Source: Gyrodactylus bullatarudis (taxonomy: Eukaryota; Platyhelminthes; Monogenea; Gyrodactylidea; Gyrodactylidae). Taken from it: DNA of 64,000 bases. The notes under the pieces are model-generated. The model ran no database searches. It was not told the origin of the DNA and saw nothing but the letters and a program-made list of their open reading frames with translations. Location: contig SSNU01000082.1 in NCBI GenBank assembly GCA_012064415.1, forward strand, positions 124,001 to 188,000, in the 5' to 3' direction. Position 1 is the first letter of the stretch. The number at the start of each line of letters is the position of its first letter. Shown here one piece after another: positions 21,804-36,800 of the stretch. A program made the translations under genes and the position numbers.

Positions 21804-24800
21804 GTGAGTAGCAATCGTATTATTTATTTGATGGTCAGTAGAGAATATTCTTTCTCAAAAAACTTTCTTTTTTTCGCCTAAATTCTCTGAAATCAATAAA
21901 TTATCAAGATTCTCATTTGGTCAGAAAAATTTCAACTTCCGGTCGAATATTTTTCTCCAAGCATAGATATAAATAATCTAAAATCGAGATATATTTTTTC
22001 ACAATCTCTTCAATAAGTTAACTTGGAAAAAAAATATAAAGCTAATTGTCACGAAGATGAGTATTTACTAGTTTTTACAAAAAACTCAATATTTCGATTT
22101 TCACAAAGTGAAATGACCCAAAATTAGAAAATTTAACTTTTTCTTTATATTAGCGGGTCTATTGGATTTTTAAGATTAGATTCAGTTTTTTGCGTGATTT
22201 TTTATTCCAAAAATTTATGGATTCCTTCGATTATGGGTCTTAAAAATGTCCCTGATTTTCCGGAGAAAAATAAAAAATAAAATTCTTCTTTTATAAATTT
22301 CTTCAAAAGTATTTTATTAATTCAAGAACTAATTTCGATTAAAAAAGAAAAAAAATGTCTACTCGCATGGTGGTAGACATACTCTTCAAGAAACTTGATG
22401 AATAATTTATAAAAGCATCAAATTCCGAATTCACTCCTAGACTTTTTTGGTAATAATGAATTTTGAGTTTAACGCTTTGAATTCCCCCACCCCCTTCTTT
22501 GTGTCTCTTATTATGTTAGAGAATGAATAAGAATCATTGAATATTGTTAAGATTTTTTTATCATTAATCTTTCTGTCAATAATAATCTTGATGGAAAAGT
22601 CAAAAAGTCATTTAAACCAATAATAAAATTACCAAATTCAATTTCCTGAAGGCTTTTCTTCCATGTCAATCTGATATGTTAACCAGAAGTACATCAGAAG
22701 GGAAGAATCTGAATTTTAAATTTCCCGTTTATATAAATCTTCTCAAACTTTTAGAGTTTTTTGACCTTACGAGTATCAAAAATTTGAGATGAGATTACAA
22801 ATTTCAATCAAAATCCAATATTTCTACTTTAGCTTATTTTGAGAGTGTTGTTGGACCCGTTGATATATCAATTTGATTGATTTTGTCAATACACTTGTAT
22901 AGATTATAGATTTTTCCTCAATTTCATATACTATGATAACATTTTCTCCTCCACTAATAGTTGTAATTTTCTTCTTTTCATTCATCATCCTCTTACACAG
23001 AGAATAGAAGATATATATAGAATGGGGGATATTGGAACGAGCTAAAGAGTGACTGTGTGAAGGAACGAGAAAGATGGAAAGAATAAAGTCATAAATCAGA
23101 CGATGAAAAATCGATTAGAAAAGAAATTATTTCCAAAAAAATGATAAGTGACTTCCTTCGGGAAGAAGAAATAATGTGCAAGAAGAAAATTACAGGCAAT
23201 GTATATTTTTTCTGCTTCATAAGAAATTCATTTATAGAAATAGAAAACTTTAAACCCGTTGGAACGCAACAATCTCTCGACCGATACTTTTAACTCAAAA
23301 ATATGAGATGCCAACTTCGAATGATAATCTAATTTGGAACAAGAAGGGTTAGATACAAGTTTCACTGCAGTGTTGTACTAAACTGTAGTTGATAAATTGC
23401 TTGATCTCATTCTGCACTTTTAGAGAGACTAAAAAATTTTGAGTATCAGAAATATTACAAGATGGTAATAATTCAATAATAGAAAGATAAACCCGTCCAT
23501 CCCCCTCATTTCTACTCATCCCTTAGATTATAATTATTCTGGATGTTTTTCCTTCGTAATGACGAAGAAAAATTACACTCTTGTTGTAAATAAATAAATA
23601 TAATGAGGCCAACACACACTCTGTCGTGAACGAGGGAGAGAAAAAAATACGCTAAAGAGTGAGAATGATAACACAACAAGAAGCTACTGGTGATAGCTTT
23701 ATTGGGAATGTAGATTGAAAATGCTTGACAAATTCCTGCTCCTATAACTCTATTTTGCTATACTCGTCAATAAAAGAGGATGTCCTCTTTTTTTAGTTTA
23801 CGTTAATTTAACCCTCGCCCTATACAATGTAAAAATAACAAATAATACCTCTGGGGTTCATATGGACCCATTCATTTTAATGTGAAAAATTGAGGTTTTC
23901 AATAGAAAAAAAATTTATATATAAAAATTTATTGTTTACACGAGTCACAAATAATTTCATAATGTTCATCACAAACATTTTTCGAGCATTTTGAACATAA
24001 AGATCGAATTTTGTTGTCTCTTGACCTTGGACAAATGACGCATCTTCCTTTTGACACGCTGATTTTCCTACTTGGAGTTTCAGAGGAATGATTTGAGACC
24101 TTTATCCTCTTAGCTAGTGGTGGCTGAGACGGTGTACTTTCAATATTCAAAGGTGATAGGATAGGTTTTTCAGAAATATTCTTCTGGTGCATCTTTTAGA
24201 ACTTTTGATCAAAGGCCATTTCAATCGATACAAAACAAAGGCATTTACGGCTGCTATATCCAAGATATTCCAAAACAAAGACAGTGGCCATCGCTTAGTA
24301 GATCTTCTGCTTGTATAGTTACCGACTAACTGATCAAGAGTGTCAACTCCACCTTTTGTGGAGTTGTAATATTCAATAATTTCTGGTTTATTACCAGTAT
24401 CATCAGGCTTTTGATGTAGTGTTGAAAGTAGAACAACAGGCTTATTTTTTTGTCGTCAAATCGCATGATAACGACTCGATCGCTGAATGCATATTCCAAG
24501 GTTCCTTCAATAATTTTATTTGATTGAAAGCCGACAGGTAGGAAAGTTCTAGATTTTCTACACGTTCCAACAAGAGCTGTCTTTTTGGAGAACAAATACT
24601 TAGCAAGATCAAAAGTTGTGAAGAAGTTGTCACATGTGATCGTTCTTCCTTTATTTATAAATGGATATGATAATTCTCTCACTACTCTTTCACCTTGGCC
24701 TCTCTCTGGAAGATCATTTTCTTTTCCGATATAAACTTGAGCATTGCAAAGATAAGAATTCTTCGCATCACATACCGTATTTAGCTGGTTTAGACGGAAT

Positions 24801-27800
24801 ATACACTTTGAAGGCACATCTTCCCCTAAACCCAACAAGTTGCTCATCAACTGTTACTTGTTCTGATGAATTGTATGAGAGTTGACAATTTTCAATAAAT
24901 TTTTGAAACAAGGTTCGTATTGGGCCAAATTCATCAATTCCATCTGAGTAATCTTGATCCTCTTCTTCGAGATCTAACAGGATATCTTCTTCATTATCAC
25001 TAGAACTTGGCTGATAATCTGGATCAGAAGATGCATCAGAATCAAGAAATAAAGATATTTCAGGACTGTCTAGTACGTCTGATCGGCAAGTCATAATTAT
25101 AATGAATGAACATTCTTTTCCTAGTCAAAAATTTCGTTTTTTAGTATGGGGTCCTTTTGGACCCCACTGATAAAATTTGACACATTGTCTTATAAAAATA
25201 TTTCCGAAGAAAATAAGCAATGAAACATGTTTATCTAAATAAATATTTTTTCAATGATAATATCATGAGGATTAGAAAAAAAAATTATTTGTCTAACTTA
25301 AGAAATAATATTACAATTGAAAATCAAAATATTTTTGGGGTCCGTACGGCGAGGGTTAAACAATCTAACACTTGGGTCCTAAGTTCAAATCTCAGGTTGC
25401 GGCATATCGACGAGTCCAAAAGTGAATGAAACGGGCGTATACTTAGTATACTTAAACGAAATTTTGCAAAATTACTTAAATCTCCCATCGATATGATAAA
25501 TTTGATCTACAAGTATATTAATCCAACAAAAATTTCGCTTCATGAATTTTGCTTCTGGAATGAGATAAACAAAATTTTAATGTTCATGAAAAATAGGAGG
25601 AATTTCATTTTTAAGTGATCAGATAAGACGGACCTGTGGCATATATATAACTTAAACTTTGTACATATTACAGAATCAAATACTCTTTAAATATAGCTCA
25701 TTTTTTTAAATTTTATTGTAGAACAGTCGGTATTAAAATGTCTTTTTCATTTTCAAGCTAATAAGTTGTGTAAAAAATTTTAAAAAATGTAATTAATTTC
25801 CCGTATTCATTTCATATAAAAAAATACGAGTGCTTCTCGTTGATAACCTTGTAATCAAATTTATCTCTTAATTTCATTCCCTGTGAAAAAATGTAAATTG
25901 ATGAACGGAAAAGCAGCGAGTGTAGAGGAGTTTGTTTTTAAATATTCAAATTAGAAAATAATTGATAAGGTGACCTCTCTCTAGCTCACTTTCGTGTTCA
26001 TGCATATCGTTTTTTTCAGTAGATATAATTTTTTACCCCAGAATTTTCTTCATTACTCATTCTGTATCTGCTGATGTAATGAGTAAATAAAAAGTATCGT
26101 GTAATGTATTTTTCTTCTTTGCCAAGTTTTATTCTGCAGAGAAAAATATGGAAATTGAATTGAAAATATAAATTTTCAATTTTTCTCCTCATAGGAAATA
26201 CTAATCATGCGTGTATTGCCAGTCAAAAGAAAGGACATTTCCTGGTTTGGAAAAATGAAAAAACATATTACTTTTTTCTTATTCTTTTATTTTTGCTCGA
26301 AAAAAAAATTTTGATCGAAAAAATCACAAATTATTTGCAAGGATCATTCTCTATTTTAATTGGAAAGTTTAGAGTTTTTTTCCGTCTAAAAACTGAATGC
26401 AGATATTGTAGATTTAATCTTTACCCGTCTACTACTTTATGTATAACTTACTATATAAAACTATTTTAAGCCAATTTGAAATTATCAGTCATTGTTCCTA
26501 GAGCCTTTTTTTTCTCTAGGTCAAGAGAGTTTATAAATTACAGATTGTTTGAGTAATTCTACAACGCTTTAACTTTTCTTATCGGTTGACAAAACGTTAT
26601 TTATTTGGAAATTTTCATAATTTTGAAGAGAAATTTGGTGAGATACTTGAAGATTAATTTTATTATATCGGTAGGCAATTTTTGTTATTTTCGTCAAAAT
26701 TTCTATACTATCTTGATTTCTTCAATGATGATTCATTTGAAAGGAAATTTTTCTAGCGTCCAATTGGTAATAATAATTTCGAAAAATCAAATTGAATCGA
26801 TTATAGTTTGAAAAAAAGTCAATTATATATTTTAAAATTATCTTTGTATCTCAAAAAAAGCTAACAAGTGTGATATATAATGCCTCTCGTTTCAGTTCTG
26901 CTTTAATAGGGAAAAAATGGTAAGTACAGAAGAGATAGAACAAAGATTAAGAGAGATACTATGCACATAAAGAGATACGCAAAGATCTATTTAAAATAGA
27001 GTACAATGTTACGTACAATTCTGTTACTCCTGCTAATCACTGAAATTGAACTAAAAAGTAGAGGGTAGAGAACAGGAAATTTGGTTTATATTCCCTTCAA
27101 CTTAAAGTGGAAAGTTAACAGTAGTTAAGTTAACTAATTCATTATTTCTTGTACTCAAATCTTTCATTTTTGCTGTTCTATATTAACCATTTTCTCCTTG
27201 TTCCAATATGAACACACTTGTTTAAAAGAGAGTAGGGTATACAGACTATGTTATAATCTCCATTATATACCATGAAATCTTCTAAAGAGTAAAGAGTTGT
27301 TACAATAAAAATAGATGAGAACATGAGAAATTGATGAAAATAATAGAATAATTGGAGGGAAAACTATAATGGATTCAATGAATTGATTTCTTTCTATCCT
27401 AAAATTTCTAAATTCAATGATCTAAATTGATTTTATAAGATTTTCAATGTGTTGGCTTAAATATAGTTGAGGTGGCTAGCATCACATGTGTAAAAAGAAC
27501 AGGGCTTATCATATCTATATCTGGGGTACGCCAATATCTTTTGAAAACACTAAATAGTGGACTGACGAAATTTTCCAAAATTACTAAAATCAACTATCAA
27601 GTATTTTAACATCATCCCAACAAATTTCGCTCCAAAAATTCAAGGGATTCTTTTTCATTTCATCAGTGTTAAAACGCCCTTAGTCTCTTAGTCTATAGAC
27701 TATAGCCCAATTTTGCAACTCTTTTTTGGAAGAATTCAAGTTAAAATCTTAAAATACGTCTTTAATTTCGTGGGATGATGTTGAAATACTTAATTTTATC

Positions 27801-30800
27801 ACATCGATAGGCAATTTAAGTAATTTTGGAAAATTTTGTCTAATTCTATCATTTGGCGTGTCTAAGATAACTCCACAAAGTTAGCACCGTGTCAAGGAAA
27901 AGATAAATTTGATTAGCACACTTCTTTTTACCCATGTGATGCTAGTGTATCTCTTAAAGAAAGAGAATTTAACACTGTTATTCTCCAGAATGTAAAATTT
28001 GGTTGAGATTTGGTTCAAAAAGTAGTATCTACACATTCATAAAGGCATGTTTGCAGACGAGTCATAAGACATGGATATATACAATAATTTAATTATAATA
28101 ATTTTATAACAAAGTTGTTGGATCACAAGTTACATAACTCTCCCTTAATTCCTTATATAATTGAAATTATCTTTTGTATCGTTAAATAGAATAGGGGAAT
28201 CTTTGATACATTTCAGAAAGACTTATTCACAAATAAAGAGTCCAGTAAATTGTTACTTTGAACAACTATAAAATTCCCCCATGTCTTGTCTGGATATCAT
28301 TTTCATTGTAACCTTTGAGATAATAAAATTATTCTTGTCCATCTTTAAGCCTTGAGAATGATGATATCAAACTAGCTTTCAAAAAAATCATATTCTTGCC
28401 TTATTTTGCTTGTTTCAAATTATGAAAATGATGAGTGGTACAGCTCATACTTGCAAAGATCATCTCCAACTATTTAGAATAATACTAACCCTTTCGATAT
28501 CCTTGAAGATATATATGTTCAAACCGAACTTTTTGCAATAAGTTAAAAACATTTTTTTCATGATCACTTTATGAGAATATATCACAAACTATCCAAGTTT
28601 ACTAATATGTTATATTTTTGCTAGCCAGGCTTAAGAATTCCATTGATATTTGATCAATAAGCACTGCAGCTCCATCACAAGTCACTATAAAATTGGTAAA
28701 TTTCAAATCCATTTTCAATATCTAAGTTGTTTTGAAATCAAATATAATGCAATTTATAAGATATCTTTTCTGAGATTAATTTATTGTCTTTTACAATTCA
28801 TATCCGAATAAATCATCTTATTGGCGAACGTTTATTTTTAATTACTTACCAGTAGATAAGAATTCAATATAAATCAGACCCTGAAGAAAGTATGTTTATC
28901 ATCACATTTAAAGAACATTCGTTGAAAGAATTTATTTAAAACTTTCTTCATTTAGCCAAGGTATCGAAAGGGTTAATTCATGTTTTTTTCAGATTACTTC
29001 TAATCTAAAACATTTAACCGGTATATTCGAATTTCAAGTATTGCAAACATTTTATCTGTCATATAATATCAAAATTATTTATCACCTCCACATTCAACTA
29101 ATTTTCAGTATTATTCAAAAATTTTATATCGGTTATGTATGATTTGAAATTATTTCCGATTATCGATCATGTCTGAAGTCAACCAGTAGTCTCAAAGTTT
29201 CTTTTTATGACTTTTAAGAGGAAATTATTGATTATCAAGTGAAAAGATTAAAATCTTTTATCAATTAATCAAAACAATAATAGTTGGTAGCATTGAACAA
29301 AGCAAAAAAATTTATTGCATAAAAAAAGTTTATTAACCACTCAATGTTGTATATCCAGCTGACTGGCTCGTTTAACCAATAGAAAAGTTTATGATTGATC
29401 GTCGATGAAATTTCATCTATATTACCAGTCCGATCATGAGTACTGTTTTTCTTCACATATTTCTCACCCTAAATTTGGAAATTTTTATTCCATCTCATGC
29501 CTAAGATTCAGGAAATTAATTAAAATTAAATTAAAAAGTCATGAGGCCCCATTAAATTTTCCAATATCTCTTATATGTGACATTATTAGAACAAGAGACA
29601 ATTTTCTTTTCCTCAATAGTTTTAGAATAGAAAAAAGAACAATCTTTACATGTAAATAGTATTCCATTTTATTGATTATTTTTTATGTTTTTTCAATATT
29701 TATAATTCACAAATACTATATATTGTAGTACTATTATCCCAAACCTTTATTGGTATATTTTCTCTCTACCTCTATTTGTATTTTTGGCACTTGAACCTTA
29801 AGAAAAATCGAAAAAAGTGAAAATATTGTCTTTCTTCCTTTGGTAACAAGTGTGCATCTTTAATTGGCAAATTTACATAGGAATTAACTGATAATAATAG
29901 AGTTTGAGAAAGCAAGAATTCTAGAGCAATTAAAGTGAAGTGTTACATCTAAATTTGTGAGAGTAAGGACTATAAGTTATATGTCGAGAGATCGAATCAT
30001 CTTTTCCCAATAGGGAAATTTAACTTTTCTTTTGTCTCCCATTTATCCTTCTACATTCAGTTATTTCTGGTTGTTCATAAATCCATATATATTTTCTCGT
30101 TCATTTATACACCACATTTTTATGCATCTTGAGGATTTTTACTACTTTATTTTTACACTTGGAATAACTTTGAAGGGATAATTTTGCATTATTAATGTGA
30201 TTTATTCATTCTCACAAGATAACCCTACTTCTCAATGATATTTTCCACTTTTGTAGAGAATTTTTCGCTGATTTCAGATATGTGCTTCTTAAAAATTTCT
30301 ACAATAGAGTTTTCGAGTTATTCGGTAAAAACTGAAAACCCAACTTGAATACATGAATAATAAAGAAAGACAGAAATGACATCATCTTGTTCAATAAATA
30401 AATTCTTAACGAAAGAGTAGAACGATAGTATCCCATGACTCTTCTAGTTACCCAGCTATTATAAAAGTCTAAATTGAAAATTCACATATTTTTATTTCGA
30501 TTGAAAAGCATTGTATTGCAAGTCGGGTTTTCAGTTTTTTACTGAATAACTCGAAAACTCTATTGTAGAAATTTTTAAGAAGCATATATCTGAAATCAGC
30601 GAAAAATTCTCTAGAAAAATATTATTGAGTAGAATTTTTCCATGTAAGACTGTGTTATTTTTGACACTTTGTAGCGTAGATTATAAATTTCAATTAGAGA
30701 AGTAAGGAATTAAAAGAAATGAGTTGCCACTATAATAATAAAATTAATTGATGAAAAATAAGTGAATTTGAGAAATTTCATCATCGATATTCATTCAATC

Positions 30801-33800
30801 ATGAACAAAAATCATAAATCGTAGAATATAACTTATCTCAAGATTAATCTTTGAATTATAAATGCTGAAATTATTTGACTTTTGAAAGATGCATGAGTCA
30901 TTCATTGGCAAAGGGAAGGCACAGGACAGGGAATTATTTTATCAATCAATTTCTTTAGATTAATGGTAGAAAATTGAAAGCATAAGCTGATTGAATTATT
31001 ATTATAATAGATTATAATTATCTGTCTTCTGGGGAATTCAATTGAATTAATTGGTTAGATTTTTAAATAAAACAACTCCCAAACCACCCCTAAAACCGAC
31101 CTTTTCTAGACCCTTAAAAATTTATTTTCATCTCAAGAGATAACTTCAAGGTTCAACGATCTACGGTTATGGTTTCCATCTTTTAAATTATTACAGCTTA
31201 ATAAGTCCTAGTTAATTCTAAGGAATATTAGTTTGTTTTTCAGAAAAATGCTTAATGGATTATTTTCAGTTTCTTTAAAATAAAATTATGACCTTTGAAA
31301 GGTTAAACTAACCAGGTAGTTTTATTCGTAAAAACACTATCAAAGTCTTAAAATGAGTACAAAACTGAAAAGTATGTATCAAAAAGAAAATCATTTATTC
31401 GTCTGAATAAAGTTTCAATGATAAATGGCTTAGCATGATGAAAATTATGACTTTAATTGCATCATAAACTCTCAAAAGTGCTATTCAAATAATTTTTCTT
31501 TGTATTTTTCAAAAGATCCAAAAAACATAAATATCTTTTGAATGAATTCAATGTTCATCAGAGGAAAATAAACAAATAATAATTCATCTGATACCAGGCA
31601 AAATAGCTATCAATCAAGATTCCTCTTCTTGAATTTTTCCTTACAACATGATTGAAAGTTTCTTCTCAAACTTTGACAATGCCATAAACTCGTTAAACCT
31701 CTATTTCAGCAGACTACAGAATACATAAATAGAGGCATTTTTCTAAAAATATGTTTGCAGGATAGCAAGTGTTCTTAACCAAAAGTATCACTTTAGTATC
31801 TAGGCGTCACATTTTATTCATAAACTGTTGGTGACTTTTCAAACTTTTGCATAATCCATGATATGTGACCTTTTTGTCATAACAGTGCATTGTTTCAGAA
31901 AGAATGATTGATCATGCTAGAGTTTTATACTAATTTTCTTGCAGTTTCAGCCTTGGTAGATGGTAGTGAAGAAAATGATTTAAAAAAACTTTTTCACTAT
32001 CTCCATTCGTAATGAATAACCTTTTTCTGTACGTGCCTATTTCTTTCTCCTTTTCTCTATCTGTGAGGTTGACATTCAAGTTTCTATTTTTTAATAAATA
32101 AACCAAAAGCTATGATGTAATGTGAACATTTTGACCAAATAAGCATTAGCTGTTTATTATAAATTTGCATTGCCTACCCCGTAGGAAAAGCTGATTAGTT
32201 TTTTTCTCGATCTAATGTCAAAGTTGTCTAAAATCCAATGGATTATCCTGAGGTTAACTGTGACAAAAAAAGAAAATTATTAAAGTCATTTTCGATCTTT
32301 AGAAAAATCTCATTTATTCATCAAGGCTTTTTTGAAAACCAACTTCGGTTTGAGAGAAAAAAAATTAGAGATATTTAAAATTTCGTCTTGCCGCGATTTT
32401 CCATTGTTATAAACTTTGAGTTGAATTCGTAATTTCAGGGTCTAAAAGGAATCAAACATCAATTTTTACAAACCAATTATCACTATTCAATTTGAACTGA
32501 TCATTCTAATTTATAAATTTTCAAACAGTAAAATTGCTCGAAAAATAGGAAGTGGACATTCGCACCAAATGTGGAAGGAATGAACTGTTTCATAAAATTT
32601 GAACGATCATTTTTGTTTTCCTTCTCTATTAGTAATCCTAAATAATAATTTTTGATTCTTCTAGAGCTTAGATAAGAGAATATTTGTCACCTCTTATTAT
32701 CACTACAAGTGATTCGAATTGATTTCCAAAATATCTTTTGAAAATTTTAATAACCTGATGAAAATATGAGATTTTTGTAAAAAATTCGATTGAAGTATGA
32801 AATTTCCAAAGATTATGGTTACTTGTTGGAAAAATTTAATTCAATATATTTTTCTTCAATATAACAGACCAATATTTCCCTATTGGTAACGGAATCTTTT
32901 GAATTAAAGACTTTCTCTCATTTCCTCGTAAAATTCATAGGGAAGAAGAGTCTATGAATAATTAATCAAGTGTTTCATCTGCTCTTCGTTGAATTTCAAC
33001 ATTGGTGATGATATCTGAGATATCTTTTTCCCATAACATTATAAAGAATTAGTTATTAGCTAAGATAACCAAAAAAAGTAATGTAAAATACTGGGTAGAA
33101 AGACAAAATGGAAAGAAATTTTGAACTGATTGGCTTCTTTTTTTAACATAATGTCTATGTCGTTATCATGTTTATTGCAATTTGGATGTTTTATCCATGA
33201 TATTTATGATTTTTCCATGGAAATTGTTTAGTTGTCTAACCAAATAAATAATCATGATCATCTATCTATTCCTCGGCTTATTTCATGTCATTATTTTTTT
33301 TCTTGGGAAAATAAATTAACTTACACAAACGGGTTCTTGTGGTTCTTAGCTGATATAATTAGATAATAATTATAGAAAGGCTGCGTTTCTTGATCCATGC
33401 TTCTTGTGGTCATATGATATTAACTCGTGTATCAATATTTCATGTTGAATTAAAACAGAATAAAAACAATTAATTAATTACTTTGTATTGAATTTCATCT
33501 AGGCTGAAATGCTAAATTCATTCACATTTTCAAAAGTTCATTTCACAAATTATATCTCGATTGCCCCATTTTTCCTACATAAAATGTGGCAATATGTTTT
33601 AGAATGTATAGTATAATTTTAGTTAATTAGAATTTTCTTCATACTTCCCTGGAACATTGTTAAAAATGAATGGAAATTTGAATTTTTCTTTCCACCTTTC
33701 TTTCTGTATGTATCACTATTACACACAGACACACCTGGAATGTGTAAAAGAAAGTACACATATCTTATTTGTTAGTAAAAGTGTGCTTGTAAAGTCCTCT

Positions 33801-36800
33801 ATATAGATATATGTAGCTGAGAATGCTTCTCTATCATTCTAGTTTGTTAAAAAGTCATAATCAATTTGCACTGGAGGATAAGTACAATTATCTAGCTATT
33901 TCCCAAGAGTCCTGACAATCTATCTGCCACATATTTTTTTTCTTCGTCAGAATTTAAATTAAAAATCTGAAAAAATTCGTTGCAATTTTATTTTACAATC
34001 CTACAAATAGATCAAGTATGATCTTTCGATAGTAAACACACATGGCTAGAATTTTGTTCTAAATACATGTGAAATTGAAAGAAATGCAATTATGTGGATT
34101 TGTGTTTCTCTCTCTTTTGTGATCGAGACTAGCAATTATTTCTATTATTTCTAATATTCAAGAATCAAAAGAAATTGTTTTGGAAACTTTTTGGCTATTA
34201 AATCCTTCTCTGAAATACTTTGCTTCAACTGCATAGTTTTATTCGCATTTGACTACATTAGACTGTATTAGTTTTCCTGAAATTGAAATTAGAAGGGTTA
34301 GAAATTAAGATCTCTATATTTACAGAGATTTCTTTCGATTGATTAAATATTCATATACCATTGTTCCACCAGTGGAACACTTTCTTGAGCAATATTTTGA
34401 ACTGAAAATATTTAGAACGTACTTTTCAAAACCTAATTGCTGAGGCCAAAAATGCCAATTTTAACATATACTATCTTTTCAATGATAAGTTGGCTTTAAA
34501 AAAAGAATTCATTTTCGGAATCACCGTAGGTATTTCGGTACGAATGTCATCAATTTCCTGAAAGAACCAAGAATTATCGTTCAAATGGAACATTTCTGAG
34601 ATTGAACATAAAACCATCGTAAAGATTATGATCAACAATGCTTTTATTATAAAGAAATGATGTTATTCTTGATTCCTAGTATAGACGAGCCTTTTCCCTT
34701 CTTTATTCCAATTGGTCAATTTCTCTTTCTTCTGTTGTTATGTCTCGTTGTAGATAAATTTATAACATAAACTTATGAATAATTGAATTTAATTTATTAC
34801 ATTCTCTACCTCTCCAGATGGAAATATCTAGATAGATCTGTTTTTCTTTCTCCTGCTACATCTTTCCACTAAAATCAGTTCATGCTTAAATTTATTTAGA
34901 AATCTATGTCTTTGCATCTGGTTATGCTTCAATATAATTTTATTTTGCTTGACCAAGAGCTTGAAATGAACTTAATTTTACCTCAAGTTTTTGCTGCAAT
35001 GTTCATTATTTGACAACCCTTTTGTTCACCATATCTATTTTTTTTAATTCGTTGAATATGACGTCGGAACATCTATTTTGATCTAATTCATTCATTTCCA
35101 ATGAAAATTTGAAATATTACGCGATCAGATGATTCTGGTGAATATAACAAAAGTGTACTTTTTATATCATGTTGATTCAAGAAATCGAACATATTGGATG
35201 GTATCCCTATATAGCTAGCTGAAAAGGAATATTCTTTTATTTTCAAATCTCAAAAAAGAAGCAAGAGTTCATAATAAATTATCGCGATTATTTTCAGAAA
35301 AGAAGGAGAAATATTTGTACTTTATGCGTATTCGTCATCAAAAATCAAAAATGATAAACGATTGTACCATTGTTGTGTATGAGAATTTTTTTTGACATAA
35401 AATCTGACAGTAGATTTTTTCCCTCTGTTCTATTCTCCTCAAAGTGGTTTAGAATGTAAGTAAGTGATATGATACATTAAAAAAGAATACTTTAATTCGA
35501 GCTTTTTTAAAGATTAAAATGAGAATTTTGACTGATACATTAATGAAAAGAAATTCTCCAACTTGATTGTCAGAAACAAATCTTTTTACTAAGCAATCTT
35601 TTATAATCTATCATGTTAGATTAGACAGATAAAAATCTTTTGTTTTCCAATATTTGAAATTCCCCATTCTTACAACCTTTTTTATATTCAAACGCTTTAT
35701 AGGTTTTTAAATTAAAAATCATTTTTCCCTTAATTTATTTATAAATCAGTTTTTTCACAATTGCTTTCTCATCATTGTATCATGTTAGGAAGGAGGACAC
35801 TCTAGATAAGAAGGTATATTCTGCAAATTTCAATGATGTTCATAATAGGTAAATCATATGAAAAAGAAATATTTTTAAATTTTATTTTTCCTACAATATG
35901 AAAGAGAAGACAGTCAGATTGGACTAGCTGTATTTGATCGATAATATCATAAGAATACTCCCATGAGATATGCAAATTAATCTATTTGACTGGTGATTTG
36001 AAGCAGTCTCCTAGTTGCTGGCAGGTTTCAAACTTTTTCCATCTACCTACTTAGCTATAAGTAAAAACATAAAAAAGCCCTCTGTTCTGAAAACCATTTA
36101 AAAGTATAAAATTTTCATTCAGAGTCTGAATTTGAGAAACTAGTATTCAAAGTTACTAAAGTTTTCTGGTATTATTTTGGAGATAAGATATTATGTAATT
36201 TGTTATTATAAACCTAATTGACATGAAGATGAGAATTTACTTTTTTTACAAAAAGTTTTTTTTCTCCAGAAAGTTAGGAAAAAATTATTTTTCGAATTCC
36301 ATAATAAAATCAGCCGATAAGTTATGCAAATGAAAAAAAAATTTCCGGAATAAATTAGGCCGTTTTTCAAATTTGGAAAACGCACCGAATTTCCACTATT
36401 TCAACTTTCGAATCCAAAATTTCTATCGATTTCAAAGATTTGAAGCAGTTAAATGCAGATATTCGACATCATCATCAGACGAAGAATTCGAAATTTTAAC
36501 TTTTTCTTGAAAACAGTAGATTCCTCTCTTCCTCCACGGCCTAATTCGAATTCTTCGTCTAATGCTGATGTCGAATATCTGCATTTAACTGCTTCAAATC
36601 ATTGCACTTTTGAATTCGTAAGTTGAAATAGTGGAAATTCGATGCGTTTTCGAAATTTGAAAAACGGCCTAATTTTGATCAGATTGAATTTTTTCCGGAA
36701 ATTTTTTTTCATTTGCACAACTTATCGGCTGATTTTATTATGGAATTCGAAAAATAAATTTTTTCCTAACTTTCTGGAGAAAATTGTTGAGTTTTTGTAT

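Noticed and set aside
24661..24885. 74-codon plus-strand frame
   Set aside because: Shadow of the piggyBac transposase on the minus strand.
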